Shown here one piece after another: positions 23,564 through 35,881 of a stretch of 63,570 bases of DNA. How positions within the stretch are numbered: position 1 is the first letter of the stretch; each line of letters opens with the position of its first letter. The DNA comes from Conoideocrella luteorostrata (Eukaryota; Ascomycota; Sordariomycetes; Hypocreales; Clavicipitaceae). Below the pieces are notes generated by a model. That model was not told the DNA's origin, did no database searches, and saw only the letters and a program-made list of their open reading frames with translations. Position numbers and translations under genes: made by a program. The stretch covers positions 1 to 63,570 of the forward strand of contig JASWJB010000260.1 of assembly GCA_032433595.1 (NCBI GenBank), read 5' to 3'.

Positions 23564-26500
23564 TTTGTGGTTGTGTTAATAAATGTGTCCGTCGCCGTCA
23601 GGTTGGCTGTTGGATCTGCAGCTGAGAAACCGGGCACTAGCCAAGGAGAGCGTCATTTAAGAGCTCCCGGAGCAGATGGAAGAAAAGAAAAGAAAAGAAA
23701 GTAAAGACAAGGAGACAGAAACAAGCAGTGGGTATGAAAGAGAAGGGAATCCAGTGTTTGTGATCATTATTATTTTCTTCTTTACTTGGACCAGGCTAAA
23801 CGGCACTGGCCGTCATTCATGACCGGATCAGGCAAGGGTGTGGTGGCCTGAAGAGTAGATGCGGTCGGCGGTTAATGCAGTCGACGCCCATGCATAAAGC
23901 CAAGTGGGAACGCAATTAGGCGGAGAACTGTCAGGCACCAAGCCGGGACTTGCAGAAACCCCCCTTCCCCCGTTTGCCGACCAAGCTAACTGAGCTCAAG
24001 GGGAAAAAATTGCAACCAAGCAGCTGAATAAGTCTGGTGCCGCAGGGTTGTGCGAGGTGCAACGAAGTGGGCGGGTGGGAAGTCAAGTGAGACACCAGAT
24101 GTTGCTCTGGTGAACCACCACAGTCCGGCACCTATCGGGTTTCTGGCTGCAACCAGCCGTCCACCAGTTGTAACGCTGATAAACTCCAAATCTCACGCCC
24201 GTCAAAGTGAAAACTATGGGACAAATTCCCAAACTAGCCCAAGGTAACTTAAAGACGGGACGAAAATAGCCAAAGAGTTTAGAGCCAAGATAAGAAAGTT
24301 TTCGGTTGGAACGGCCGTGTCGTATGGTTCTAGGGCTAATCACGCCTGAGTCGTGCCAGATGAATGCGTGAGTGAGCGGGTGCGTGCGGTTGTTGAGTGC
24401 ATGAGTGAGACGGAGATGACCACCAGGCCGTTTGGCGTGACAAGCTTGCAGGACCCACGCCTGCGTGACAGCCAAAGTGACTTAACGAACAGGAAAAAGC
24501 AAGGCAGGAGCTTGTGCCTCGTAATCAGCCGGTTGGCAGGAAAAGAAATCGTCGCAAGGGTGAGTCCCCCCAAGAAAAGGGACAGATAAGCGTCCTGGCC
24601 CAGGGAATCAAAGTCACACGCAATACTCCGTAGAGAGAGAGTCAACGGAAATGAGATCGATCCAGTGCAGCGACCGTGCAATTGAATCGGAGTGGGCAAG
24701 GGATCTGGATATAACGGGGGTGAAGGGCTATGGTTGTATGCAGCAGGGAGAAAAATCACAGAAAGAAACAGATCTGCCCTTCACCACTATCTCACTCACC
24801 TATTGGTATATCCTCTATGACTGAAAAGGTCCGATCAGACGTGTCGTCTAATTTCGAGCTCTCGTGAAAACAGACGGCAGGTGCGATACGGCGCAGAGTG
24901 ATGGTCACTGCGAGAGTGACGCTAGCTTAACAGCTGCCGAACGAATGCGGAAAGTACAATACGTAGTAGTTACCGCACTACGGAGTACTGGACAGAGGAA
25001 CGGCGGCGGGGTTCTCGAATTGACCGGCACAAACCACGGGCTTTGAAAACTGCCGACACAATGGCCGTTGTCGATTCAACGTGATGTGCAAAGATGGAAA
25101 GAAATGGAGTACCAAACGAGAGCAAGTCGGTCGAGAAGAACGGAACTGAGCTGACTGGGCGAACTGGGAGGAAGAAAGGGGGGTTGTTGAGCCTGTTGGC
25201 TAGGCCTGCGGGTGAGAATGCAGTCAGCGATTGATTCTGTCTAGCAGTTATTACGCGTGCTGTGCAATCTGGTGCTTGACGAGTGCCGTTTGGTATGTCT
25301 TATTATTGTGTGCTTTGTGTTGGTCAAGTCGGTCATGCCCGTTCCAGATACTTTGCAGCATCGTCCGCAGTTGCCGGCTACGGCGCCACACCGGCGCACT
25401 AAGCTGGTGGGGACGATGACGACTGGATATGTTCCAAGGCGCGGGTGAGGAAGCAACCAAGCACCTCCAGGACGGGTGGGATGGGACTTGCAAATTCCCA
25501 TAGTGCCATGTCACTCCAATGCGCTCTAGCAGGCTCCGTACAATAATGGTGTGACTTAGCTTGGATCGGTACCCAAGATGCAGGCCACATCCCCAGCAAC
25601 AGCATGAGCACGAGCACGAGGACAAGGACCAAGAACTTCACGAAAGAACCAGCCATGCTTACCTGTGCCTCTCTTGCTCTTAGACGCGCGCCACAGTAAG
25701 ACCTTGTGTCTAGGACTATAGCGCCACGATTTGCTGGCGAAAATCGAATCAACGGACAAGCTGAATGCTTAATCAATCAATCTATCAATGTCAGCTGTCG
25801 TGTCGCAGGTGAATTGGTGAATTGACCAGTCTCCGCCAAGATTTTTGAGTTGGGTCGGTGTGCGTTGCCCTTCCACCATGTGCAGAAGAACATTGTTTGA
25901 TGTTATTATGCCTAGGATCGAAGACTAATCTCTGCGGATGCCTACCTATATTAATATAATGGCTTGCACCCCCAGGTTGACGCCATGCTATGCTATGGGC
26001 CTGGACATACGTAATGGACACCGCACCATCGTGGGCCTTGTTCTAGTTGGTCCATCGACTTTCAAATCAACAGTACGGAGTAAAAGGCTAGTAACTACTC
26101 CGTAACTAACTAGTTATTCGCCAGTACGGGTCGAAACTGGAAACCCACGGACATTCCACCATTACGCCAAACGGAGAGGGATTGGTTACGCCTCCACCAC
26201 TTCCGAAAACGCTGCGCGCGCCCTGAAATGCCGTTTCAACGTATTGTGCGTGTGAGGCTTCAAAGTTTGCAAACGCCAACGCTTGCCCACGTAGTGTCGC
26301 CCTGCCGTGCCGCACCACTTGATGTGTGACTTGTGCCAAGTACTCCATACTACACACTTATCCCGCACCATGCATACTTTGAGCAGCCGTCAGAGCCGAT
26401 AGTGCTAGCTACTTGATGCTAGCGTTGGAATTTGGAGTTGGGTGATCCGGCATCTGCGTTCGAAGTACCTGCTCCATGACAAAAAACACATCAACACTAT

Positions 26501-28296
26501 CCCCAGCGCACGCTGTGGTTGACAAAACAACTTGCTCCGCACCGGTGGCTACTCTTAGCGTCAGGACTGTATGTACGGAATAACTGGTGGTACAAGAGAC
26601 TGGGCCTTTCTGATCGCCCCAGCTTGACTAGGATGTGAGCTTAGTCGGCCGACATCATCGATCAGCACCCCAGTCGATGATGTCGTTCAGGGCTGCCCAG
26701 CTACCTTCCTTCCCACCTCCAAATAGCCAAGGACAAAATCTGGAAATCAATTGGAAAGTGGAGTCGCCTATTCATGCATGCTACGCTTGGCTTAATGACT
26801 TCTACGGAGCATGACCCGTGCCGAAAAAAGAAAACCTGGAGAATTCGTACTATTTCGGAAGCGCACTCCGGCACCCATCGCAGGCCCAGAGACTTTCATG
26901 TGAGATTTTTACACCTACGGATTCGAGACTCTGAAAAAATAGTATCTCCGGAGATGCAAAAAGGGGATTCTGCGGTTTGGGCGATTCCGAATTTCCATGG
27001 GTTCTCCGAGTGTCTATTTCGCGAACCAGCGCCGGTACCTCCGCGCCGATAGTTTCGCGTTTCGACAAGACTCATGCGATATCAGGCGACGTCGGCAATA
27101 CCGCGCCGCACCGCCCGTGATATCCGAACATGCCGATTTTTTCAGTAAAATTGTAATACAGGACCCCTTCGGTTTTTCAATGATGCTTTTGACACTGTAA
27201 GCTTTTGACACTGTAAGGGTCCATCTAGTTCGGCTATTGTCTGCCGCAGGCTTGTCTCAGACACTGGCTGTAGTCGTCGAAGGCGTCGTGTGGAGTTGTC
27301 AACTAACAATGGAAGCTTGCATTGCCAAGCCAGCTCGATGGCCCCTTCAAGCCAGTCAATTTGGCATGATTTACAATACACTTCCCTTATCCACGCATAT
27401 AGCAGCACATTTAATACTCCGTAACATGATTTTACTGCGCCGATGCTCCATTTTATTCATGCCTGGGTTTTTGTTATTTTCTTGAAATAACATGTCCAAG
27501 TCTCATCAAGCAGCGGTCAACATCGCACGTCTTAACCAGAGGATCTACGCTCCCGCCCCTGGCATCCAGCATCCACATGATGAAGAGTCATGCGTGTCAA
27601 AGTCTTGAAATTACGAAACATTCCGCTATGATACAACCATATCCCATGCATCTCGACCAATGCCGTCGACGAGTCTCGAAGGAAATGCCCTTGTACACTG
27701 CATGGCGTGCGCACCCAGAATGCCACGACACTAGTTACGCCAAGCCTCGCTGACAGCGAAAGCAAGAGAGAGAGAGAGCAGCCTCACTTTCACCTGCATT
27801 GCAGGACATGCATTCTGCATGTGCCCAAACCTTGCTCTTAAAAACAAGAGGGAGGTGTCGACCGCAACGTGCGTTCAATGTCTTGGTATACATGTCGCAT
27901 AACGCATAGGCACAGAAACCTAATCTTTAAATTCTGAATCGCGCAGTCGTCACGGGAACCAGACTGCCAGAGTATTTAACCGTCACTACTTGGCACAAAC
28001 CCACTGTTTTGTATGTAGTATATCCGTAGCACGAATTCCGATGCCTCGATCCGCCCTCCCCGGCATCTGCATAGTCCTACTAGCAAGCACTGTCGATCGG
28101 CCTCAGCCCACCTTGGTGCGTGACCCAATTTCACAGTCGTGGTATTTATTACAAAGGATCGTGTTTCGTGATGTTGTTGGCAGAAAGCGCTTTTGCCGTC
28201 CGCCACTGTGGCTGAGCAATAACTACTGCGTGTTTCATCCACGATCGCACAAGCAGGAGGATCTGACAGCAGGTAATGCATTTTAGTTGGATGCAG
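23564..28296. other. 4.7-kb gene-free region
   Basis: Upstream region of the arrestin gene and downstream region of the MDR oxidoreductase. It includes an AAAAG run at about 23679-23700, a perfect 16-bp tandem repeat at 27185-27216 and five octamer copies (24625, 24979, 26074, 26097, 27416). Open frames reach about 140 codons but overlap on both strands and carry no recognised motif. Positions 26850-27120 look different from the flanks (rich in CCGG/CGCG and short inverted words), possibly a decayed element, which I could not prove. Confidence 0.5.
27185..27216. repeat. Perfect 16-bp tandem duplication
   Basis: The 16-bp word GCTTTTGACACTGTAA occurs twice in direct succession (27185-27200 and 27201-27216) in a gene-free region. 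Confidence 0.9.
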
Positions 28297-29424
28297 CTAC
28301 GGCGATAGAACCACCAAATTCGACGCAGTCACCCCTTCCCCCTTCTCTAATGCTTCTTCGAGCTTCTCCAACGGATAATTGGCAACAGCTTGTTGTCCCG
28401 CGGCTTTCCCAACCTTCAGCACCCCCGACTCTATCATCCTGATCAATGTCTGAATATGCTCCCCCTCATACATCCAAGACCCGCGAACCGTCAGATCCTT
28501 AAACACCATGAGGCCATGCGGCACTGGCAAAGTCGCATCGCTACGTCCCCCCATCAGACATACTCGTCCGTAACGCCGTAGGGCAAGAATCGCTTGGCCT
28601 AGGTACGGAGAGTCCGTAGCGGCTGGAGGGCTGACATCAACCACGGCGTCAATAATTCCATGAGCAGAAATGGCAGCGGTCAGATTCTCCACTTCCCCGG
28701 CGGTGACTGTTTTTACCCCAGGATGCCTCTGCTCCAACTCGGCCAGCTTTTCTGCATTTCGGCTGACGGCGACGACGGTTGCCCCCATAGCACGAGCTGC
28801 CTGGATGGCTGCACCGCTGAAGAACCCAGTGGCGGGAGTAATGACGATTGTTTCTCCCGCTTTGATATCAATCCTGCGTAGCCCGCCGTACGCTACGGCC
28901 AATGGCCCCAAGAATACAAGTTCTTCGGGTTTCGTGCCGAGTCCTTGCAGACAGCTTTCGTTGAGGGCCCATGTATTTTCCAACGGTACGCGAACATATT
29001 CTGCCCAGCATCCGTTCAGCCAATTGTCAATAGAGAATTTCTTAGTCCTCTCATCCACTCCATGAAATGCCCCGTGCAGGATCGCCACGTCCGAGTCATC
29101 ACGGGCTCGAATGAAGGGCTCAAAGAAGACGAGTTGGCCAGGACGAAGCAGCTCCGGCGAAGTTGTGTCTGGTCCAACGGCAGCAACCCTACCGATGCCA
29201 TAAGCACCAGGAATCAATGGGTAGGGCTGGTCCATCGGAAAGCCTCCAGCACCACCTTTGCCTTGAATTATTGTTTTTGCATTGTTGTGCATCAATGCGT
29301 GAAGAACTTTGATGGTAATGCTTCCAGAGCTGGGGTGTGGGAAAGGCACAGACTCGACGGAGGTTTGACCCGGGCCACGCAGGACAATGGCCTTCATGGT
29401 GGTTTGCTGTTGGTTTTGTGACAT
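28297..29424 (-). CDS. Zinc-independent MDR oxidoreductase (alcohol dehydrogenase-like)
   Basis: Single exon, 375 aa, from the ATG at 29424 ('MSQNQQQTTMKAIVL'). An open frame continues further upstream but has no better ATG and is not protein-like, so 29424 is preferred. The medium-chain dehydrogenase/reductase pattern is clear: N-terminal GroES-like domain ('KAIVLRGPGQTSVESVPFP', 'YPLIPGAYGIGRVAAVG'), then a Rossmann domain with 'ITPATGFFSGAAIQAARAMGATVVAVSRN' split around residues 190-220. The catalytic-zinc Cys/His positions and the four-Cys structural-zinc loop of classical ADHs are absent, so an NAD(P)H-dependent quinone/enoyl-reductase-like activity without zinc is likely. Such genes are frequent in fungal secondary metabolism and detoxification; the substrate is unknown. 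The start codon faces a Zn2Cys6 regulator gene 0.7 kb away in divergent orientation, a possible regulator-target pair. Confidence 0.87.
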   Translation of the reverse strand: MSQNQQQTTMKAIVLRGPGQTSVESVPFPHPSSGSITIKVLHALMHNNAKTIIQGKGGAGGFPMDQPYPLIPGAYGIGRVAAVGPDTTSPELLRPGQLVFFEPFIRARDDSDVAILHGAFHGVDERTKKFSIDNWLNGCWAEYVRVPLENTWALNESCLQGLGTKPEELVFLGPLAVAYGGLRRIDIKAGETIVITPATGFFSGAAIQAARAMGATVVAVSRNAEKLAELEQRHPGVKTVTAGEVENLTAAISAHGIIDAVVDVSPPAATDSPYLGQAILALRRYGRVCLMGGRSDATLPVPHGLMVFKDLTVRGSWMYEGEHIQTLIRMIESGVLKVGKAAGQQAVANYPLEKLEEALEKGEGVTASNLVVLSP

Positions 29425-30103
29425 GGCTGAGAAATTATTGAGGAATTTTGTGAAAGTGAAGGTAGGCGTTTGGTATTGATGATAATGACAATGTTGTTGA
29501 AGGACCCGGGCACATGTTTTATACCAAATTTCGCATTTTACTACCGGAGTTAACGATTCTGTTTCCATCGGTCTCTACAGTCAAGTTACGTGATAAAATC
29601 CTGTCTCGGTGGATATAAGGTGTCTTAACTCACATGTAAACTGGCCTCTGGCTACACTATTTTTGATGTGATACATACACTGTGTTGGGGGTAGGTGATG
29701 ATAGTCCTTGCCAATGAACAATTCATCGTCATCGCAACCAATCACCTTCAAGATCGAATCCGAAAACAGGTTAGCGCAGATCGCCTTGGCGCCGGGCAGG
29801 GTCTTACCTCCGGCGCTATCATTACAATAGACTCGTCATTCAAGTCATCACCGACAGAATCCCATTTTCATCTATATCCATGCTCTTGCATCTCTCCCGA
29901 AGCGCGCGTTCTTGAAGTCCTAGGCCTATCATCGTCTCCAATATCGTCATCTGACCGTGTGGAGTTGGCTACAAACAGATCAATCTCTTTATCTCCGGAG
30001 CCTGGCCCCGAGCTGAGATGAGGAATCTGTGGGAAGGGCTACTTACTACATGCAGTCCGCCACCGCAGTCCGCCATCGTAGTGCGCATCCTCCAACGACA
30101 TAC
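29425..30103. promoter_or_regulatory. Shared divergent intergenic region, MDR gene and Zn2Cys6 regulator
   Basis: About 680 bp separate the two start codons, which point away from each other. A TTTTATACC-like sequence at about 29517-29525 lies some 95 bp upstream of the MDR start. No octamer copies were seen here. Zn2Cys6 proteins bind CGG half-sites, but I did not identify a convincing inverted pair. Confidence 0.45.
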
Positions 30104-31660
30104 ATGCCTGGGTATCATCGAGCCGCAATGCCTACCAGGCCAAAGGCGAGTGAAAGCGCCCAACCAGGACCGCCTGTTCGTCAACGTAAGGCTCACCGCA
30201 AGTCTCGACTCGGCTGCTCCAACTGCAAGCTTCGCAGTGTCAAAGTATGTCTGTGCCTTGGAGACATTGTTTCTCGTGCGATGCCTCATTCCTGAAGCCC
30301 GGTGCCCGATGCCCGATGCTGACCATCAATTGTTAGTGTGATGAAGCCAAGCCCTCCTGCCAGCGCTGCCTATGCTCCGGCTTCACGTGCACCTACTCTC
30401 CCCGCTCGGTGACAGACCTGCAATTCTCCCAGGCAGGCGTCTTCAAGGTCGACCTGGGCGGCGCTCCGTTGCAAAAGCTGTGGAATCCAGGCTTGCACAG
30501 GAGTATCCCTCTGGTGTTGCCGGCGGGTGGCAAGCTGGGCAGCTATGAGTTGCGAGGGAGCGATCTGAGCTGCTTGGATCATTTTCTGAACTCAACCTCC
30601 CGGACGCTAGGGGGTGGGCAAAAGATGTACAACACTTGGTATACCAAGGGCGCATTGGGACTGAGTAATTCCGTGAGTTGGGATATGCGACATTGTTGTG
30701 TTGTTGTTGTTGCTGACCATAATTACCTACATATGTACATAAATCCAGTACCCCTTTCTTTTGCACATCTTCCTGGTGCTCTCCCAGCTCCACGACATGC
30801 ATGAAAAATCAACGACAACCACGCACATCCCCCCCCGCCGTTCTCTCGCCTTCCACTGGTACCACGGCACCGCTCTGTTCCATCAAATGCTTTCCAAGGC
30901 CTCCGCAGCACCGGCCTTGTCCTCGTCGGAGCGCGATGCCCTCTGGATAGCGGCCGCCATGCTAGGCACAGCCGCATTTGCATACCTCGGGTCCCTCGAT
31001 CCGCACCGGGCATGGCCTCTCAAGGACCATTCGCCCGACGATTTGGACTGGTTGAAAATGGGGAGCGGCAAAAAGGCTGTCTGGGAACTCACCGATCCTA
31101 CCCGATCAGACAGTATGTTTAGTAGGATGAGTGCACAGCAGACCAGGGATCCGCCACCGGATGGCCATACGCCCGTGCGACCGCACACTCTCCCTGCTCT
31201 GTTCTACTCTGTTTTCGAACTAGGTCATCAATCTACCGCAGAGAACAACCCGTACCATGTTGCGGCGTCTCTGATATCCCAGCTCCTACCTAGCGAACCC
31301 ACGCCGCTCACCGTACACCGCTTCCTGTCGTTTCTGAGCCAAATCGACCCGAGATACCAGGCACTTCTAGGCCAAAAGGACCCTCGGGCCATGGTGTTGC
31401 TTTTATACTGGTTGGCGAAAATGGTTGCGTATCCAGCATGGTGGACCAAAAGGCGTGCCCTGTACGAAGGTCTGGCCATTTGTATCTACATCGAGCGTCA
31501 TTACGCGAAAGACGCGGAACTCATGCAGTTAGTTGCATATCCAGCCGCAGTTTTATCTGCTGTATATGCAGAAATAGGCATGGGCATCAGAGAAGAAGAT
31601 GTTGTGGTCAACTTCCAACCTTTAACGGTACAACAAGAACAATGTCAATCAACGCTATAG
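30104..31660 (+). CDS. Zn(II)2Cys6 fungal transcription factor
   Basis: Three exons: 30104-30244, 30337-30672 and 30749-31660, 462 aa. Intron 1 (30245-30336) has donor GTATGT, a GCTGACC branch point and acceptor TTAG. Intron 2 (30673-30748) has donor GTGAGT, branch TGCTGACC and acceptor CCAG. Both are phase 0. Splicing restores a perfect binuclear cluster C38-X2-C41-X6-C48-X6-C55-X2-C58-X6-C65, preceded by basic residues (RKAHRKSRLG). The remainder is a helical region with 'RRSLAFHWYHGTALFHQML', typical of short C6 regulators of the sterol-uptake/PF11951-like type. ATGs at 30104 and 30128 are both possible starts; the choice changes only 8 residues. It should be a nuclear DNA-binding regulator. 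The divergent MDR oxidoreductase gene is a plausible target (inference). Confidence 0.88.
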
Positions 31661-31867
31661 GACTGCGATTCACGTCCCCTATAGTTGAGCAGACTCGTAT
31701 ACACGCTATTAAATAGTTATGCTGCAAGAAGAAGCTAAAAACACGAAGCAAAGACATAATTCGCTACATGGATGCTGTTTGAGCCAGTCATTAAAGCATT
31801 AAATACACCGCGTACTTCAGTAGGGCCCGTCTCGTAACCTATCCCCATTTTGCTCTGCTCAAATGTT
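31661..31867. other. Convergent 3' region
   Basis: Short spacer between the 3' ends of the Zn2Cys6 gene (+) and the GTPBP1-like gene (-). No feature of note. Confidence 0.5.
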
Positions 31868-34061
31868 TCAAGCACTAACCTGAACTTCGTGTCCGCTGTG
31901 AGGGCTCCCATGATTCCCTTCATTTGTTGGCTTTCCCATCAGGGGGCGGGTGCGGTCGTAGCCAATGGACTTGACAATGCCCAGTCCCTTGGTACGGCCT
32001 TCTCTAAAAAGTAATCGGTCGCCTGGAGCGAGATACTCGGGGCGCTGAACAAACTGAAAGGCTACAGTCGCTCGATCACCGGTTCGTATTAGTTCTCGGT
32101 CAATGTCGATGATTGCGCAAGTCTGCGATACAGGGCCAACATGGAGCATTGCCTGATACTTTTTCTTGATGGTTGTGGCGTGCGACAGAATCAATACTGC
32201 ATTTCATGTTCAGTATAGACACAAAATAGACTGAGGCAACGCCCCCCAAAAAAATTATTAATTTGGTGGGCAATGAAAACGTACCCTCTGCGACAAACTC
32301 TCTGTACACCTTGGGGAGTGGCTGGCCCTCCAGTTTCGAAAGCACAACCATGCCCTTTCTCACATCTTTTCGTTTCACCTTTTTTAAAGCAAACGAAGCA
32401 GACTGGCCTGCAACGGCAGCTGGCACTCTTATCCTCTTGCGCTCGATGGATCGAATCGCTGTTGGGGCGAACTGACCCAGGGAGTCCGGTCCGATGAGAA
32501 CATTGTCTCCTTCGTGTATGACACCAGATTTTACAATACCCGAGACCACGGTGCCGGTAAATGGTACCGAGAATATGTCATTAACATGAAATTCAAATGG
32601 GGCATCCGTATTATATCTGCCGTGGTGAGGAAGAATATTCAGAAAAGTCCGCACGAGGTCAAGGTTCTCTCCTGTGACATTGGACACCTGGAATACCGGA
32701 CATATTCTATGGCTAACAAATTGTGTGGCAGTGTTGATGCACTCCTCGTGGTTCTTGATAAAGATCGGCACTTTGCGAGCGCCAGGGCTTCTCATGATCT
32801 TCGTGATCTGGGTAATGGTCTCTTCCAAGATATTAGGCGGACAGATATCAATCTTGGTGACGACAACCATGACGGGAACGTTGAGGGCCAGAGCGATTCC
32901 AAGGTGCTCTTTACTCATACCGACTAGTCCGTTATTGGCTGCCACCATGAGCAGGCAGTAATTAGGGCTGCTGGACAGCAACCCGAAGACGGTTGTTCTC
33001 AGGTACTTCTCATGACCCGCCAAATCGCTAAAAGTAATGACCTTTGCGCTCCGCTTGCCAATATCTTCCCATGACAACTTGCCTGCAAGAAAACCATCAA
33101 TACATGATATTGTGAGAGGTGGAAGGCAAACCTACGTCCCGGGGTGTCAGACGTGATGATTTTTCCTACGCTGTCAAATCCCATAATTTCCATGCCAACT
33201 GAGCTGGTCCGGCCAGTTTCAATTTCATGTTTGTGGCGAAAGAGATTTACACGCGCCTTTCCTCTGCCATCATCAAGATCGCCTTTAACCAAAACTCCCA
33301 GCATAGAACTTTTGCCAGCGTCAACTATACAATGATGCAATTAGCCTTGCGGTCTTTGCAATCAGCCATTTGCACACGACTCACCATTGCCAACGACGGC
33401 TATTCTAGTCTCAATGACATCTTCCACGTTGGTTGGCGCTCGTCGTATTAGAACTTTCCCATGGCATCCACCTCTTTTTTCAGGCCTGTTTGCCGTACTC
33501 TCGGCCTCGAGCTTGCCACCAAGGTTCTTCGTGAGGAGAAGCTCGCAGTCAGCCCCAGCAGACTTTGCCGCATCAACGAGCCTCTTGTAAGCAAACTTCC
33601 AGTCGTCAAGAGTAAAGCCCATTGACTCTCCGTTATTTTCCTGCCCCAGCTCAAACACCGTCTCTCCCATACCCTCCTCTATGCGGTCAGCAATAACATC
33701 GTAGAGTTTCTTGAAAGTGTCCTCTTCTGTGCCAAGTAGAAGGTCTCTCAGATGTATCCTTGGGGCAGTATCCGCTAAATCGAGATTATCAAACAATTCA
33801 TCCAATTCTTCATGGTGCTCTGCCGCCGCTGTCGCCGCCGCCGCCGCAGCAGCAGCAGCAGCATCAACATCAGCCTGTCTGGAAGCAGCAGGGAATCGAA
33901 GGTTTTGCTGCTGCTCTACATATTCGGCAAAGTCACTCAGGGCCTATGAATATTGTAAGACGACCTGACCTGCCTTTGTCAATCTTCAGCGATTTCGAAA
34001 AACCTACCGACTCGCCTCTCCGCTTCTCGTGCGCCGAGGCTTTTGTGTTTTTGGCCGACAT
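31868..34061 (-). CDS. GTPBP1/GTPBP2-type translational GTPase
   Basis: Five exons on the minus strand: 34061-34008, 33943-33385, 33324-33136, 33082-32285 and 32196-31868, 642 aa. Introns are 64, 60, 53 and 88 nt, with donors GTAGGT, GTGAGT, GTAGGT and GTACGT and AG acceptors; frame is kept throughout. Splicing completes the P-loop G203-N-V-D-A-G-K-S210. G3 is DLAGH (287-291) followed by EKYLRTTV, and G4 is TKID (343-346). Beta-barrel domains follow ('[20 protein letters not shown]', then '[11 protein letters not shown]'). This layout is the GTPBP1/GTPBP2 family of EF1A-like GTPases, tied in animals to aminoacyl-tRNA delivery, exosome-linked mRNA decay and resolving stalled ribosomes; the fungal role is less studied. 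The N-terminal region has a run of about 12 Ala followed by acidic residues. Cytosolic. LSM3 lies 0.75 kb upstream on the same strand. Confidence 0.9.
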
Positions 34062-34807
34062 TGCTATCGCTGGACAAGACCAGTGGGGTGGGTTACACAG
34101 ATATCCTAAGTATCATTGGATCCTTTATTTTGAGGTGTTGAGGAAAGAGAAAAAGAACACTAAAAATGGGACACCAGTATTTATGTATATGACTAGGGAA
34201 TGAATCAGCCTAGAATTCGCTGCGTCACGGCTTCGGTCAGTTGACTCTTTGTAGCTCAAGGAGTCATAGGCGAGGTTCGGGTCAATCGCCGGACCATTAG
34301 TGGTTAGCGGCTTATCGATAAGTACTGGCAGGGATAAGGGGCTAAAGTTGCGTCACTGATGAGAGATGCGGTATTCAAATCGGTTAACCACATACACACC
34401 GTTGTACAAGGTACATTGCACTAATAGAGGTCCCGCAATATCTCAACCGGGATTCTATAGGATCATGGCCACTTTGCAAGATGTCGATGAGGCCATGTAA
34501 TGCTTGGCTTTTTTTTATTAGCTTATGCTGTTCTTGCATTTCCACCTAATTCTGTAGCCTTGCATAGACTGAGTTGTCCTGCAAAGTCTTGTTGTGATAT
34601 AGGCTCCTCCTTTGTCTCTCTGCTGTCATGCATGCTATCTTAACATAACCCAATTCCCGAAAAGCCGGCACTGCGAAGCATGTCTTGCTAGTAACAATTT
34701 AGAGTTGATACTGCACCGCCAGCACAGGACCAGCTCATTTCCGAGTCATCTTTTAGTTGTAGGCTCGCCCCAGTGCTCATGCTGGATGCAACTCTCATTC
34801 TGCAGTT
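34062..34807. other. Intergenic region, GTPBP1-like gene to LSM3
   Basis: Promoter of the GTPBP1-like gene and 3' region of LSM3. No open frame of note and no octamer copies seen. Confidence 0.5.
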
Positions 34808-35188
34808 TCAGAACGCTACTTGGGGTGATATTAAGACGACGCTGTCGCCTGCAGTAGACAGTCAGTATGAGCGGCTTTTCAAAATTCGCGTCACATACCT
34901 CTGACAAACAACATCTCTGACTTGCGACTGACGGTCTCATCCTCATCATCAACAGCATAGATTGTTTCCTCCACCTCGCCGAGAACCAGGTTACAATGAC
35001 TGTCATAAGCCTGTCTTCCGTCAGTACATTCGCTGATAAGCTCCTGGGTGAGAGATGAAACCCACGTGGAGCTTGCCTTTGAGCTCTCTGTCACCTCTGA
35101 GCTTGACATGAACAACCTCATTCAGCAGCAGTCGCACGAGGTCGAGCGGTTCGGAGACATGACTGGTGTCCTCACCGTTGTCGGCCAT
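34808..35188 (-). CDS. LSM3: U6 snRNA-associated Sm-like protein LSm3
   Basis: Three small exons on the minus strand: 35188-35066, 35010-34899 and 34848-34808, 91 aa. Introns are 55 and 50 nt (donors GTGGGT and GTATGT, acceptors CAG), and frames match exactly. The protein begins '[20 protein letters not shown]' and contains the Sm1 motif ('[20 protein letters not shown]', residues 26-45, with '[12 protein letters not shown]' following) and the Sm2 motif ('[14 protein letters not shown]'). This is the length and sequence pattern of LSm3, a subunit of LSm1-7 (cytoplasmic mRNA decapping) and LSm2-8 (nuclear U6 snRNA stabilisation). It is easily missed because no single open frame exceeds about 86 codons. 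Confidence 0.95.
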
Positions 35189-35846
35189 GTTCAATCAATT
35201 AAAGGTTCGGGAAAGCGTAAAATTCCCCTGTTTCAGTCGTCGATGGTGCATGCGTGGGTTGGCCTGCTCACTCAACTCTACTCAACTGATTTCTGAGGTT
35301 GGCGGGGTGGAAAAGACCTGACAGAAGGGCTATGCGTTTGTCGGGGCGAGCAGGTCATGCATATATCCAGACGTCTGATGGATAGTCTGCGAGGTGATGG
35401 TGGTCCATCGCCCCATCATACAGTGGAAGGCTTAAAGTTTTTGCCCACCTTCACGTTTCTTTTACGCTAGCTGGAATGCAAAAACTTTACGCCAGATATT
35501 ATAGCTATTCTCCATGGCACACAGTAAGTAGATCAGAGTCCTTCATCAATAAACAGACGACCTATTTCGCCCTGTCGTGATTGTCAATTAACAATTTACC
35601 AGTGGCTGGGCCGTGTCGGGTTTAGTGTCCTGCTCGGTCAACAACAACCCCACCCAGGCGCCCGTTCAAGCTGGGCAAATTAATGCAAAATATTGTATGG
35701 AGAGAGGGAGGGAAAACGGTGAGAAAACGGTGCCTGACCAACTTCCTCTCCATGACCACCCAATTTCCTATTTTCTCCGACATGTTTTCGCAAATCCGTT
35801 GCCCTATGTTCCGTGCTGGAACTTGCAAGATTATTGGCATCTTTAT

Positions 35847-35881
<35 letters not shown>

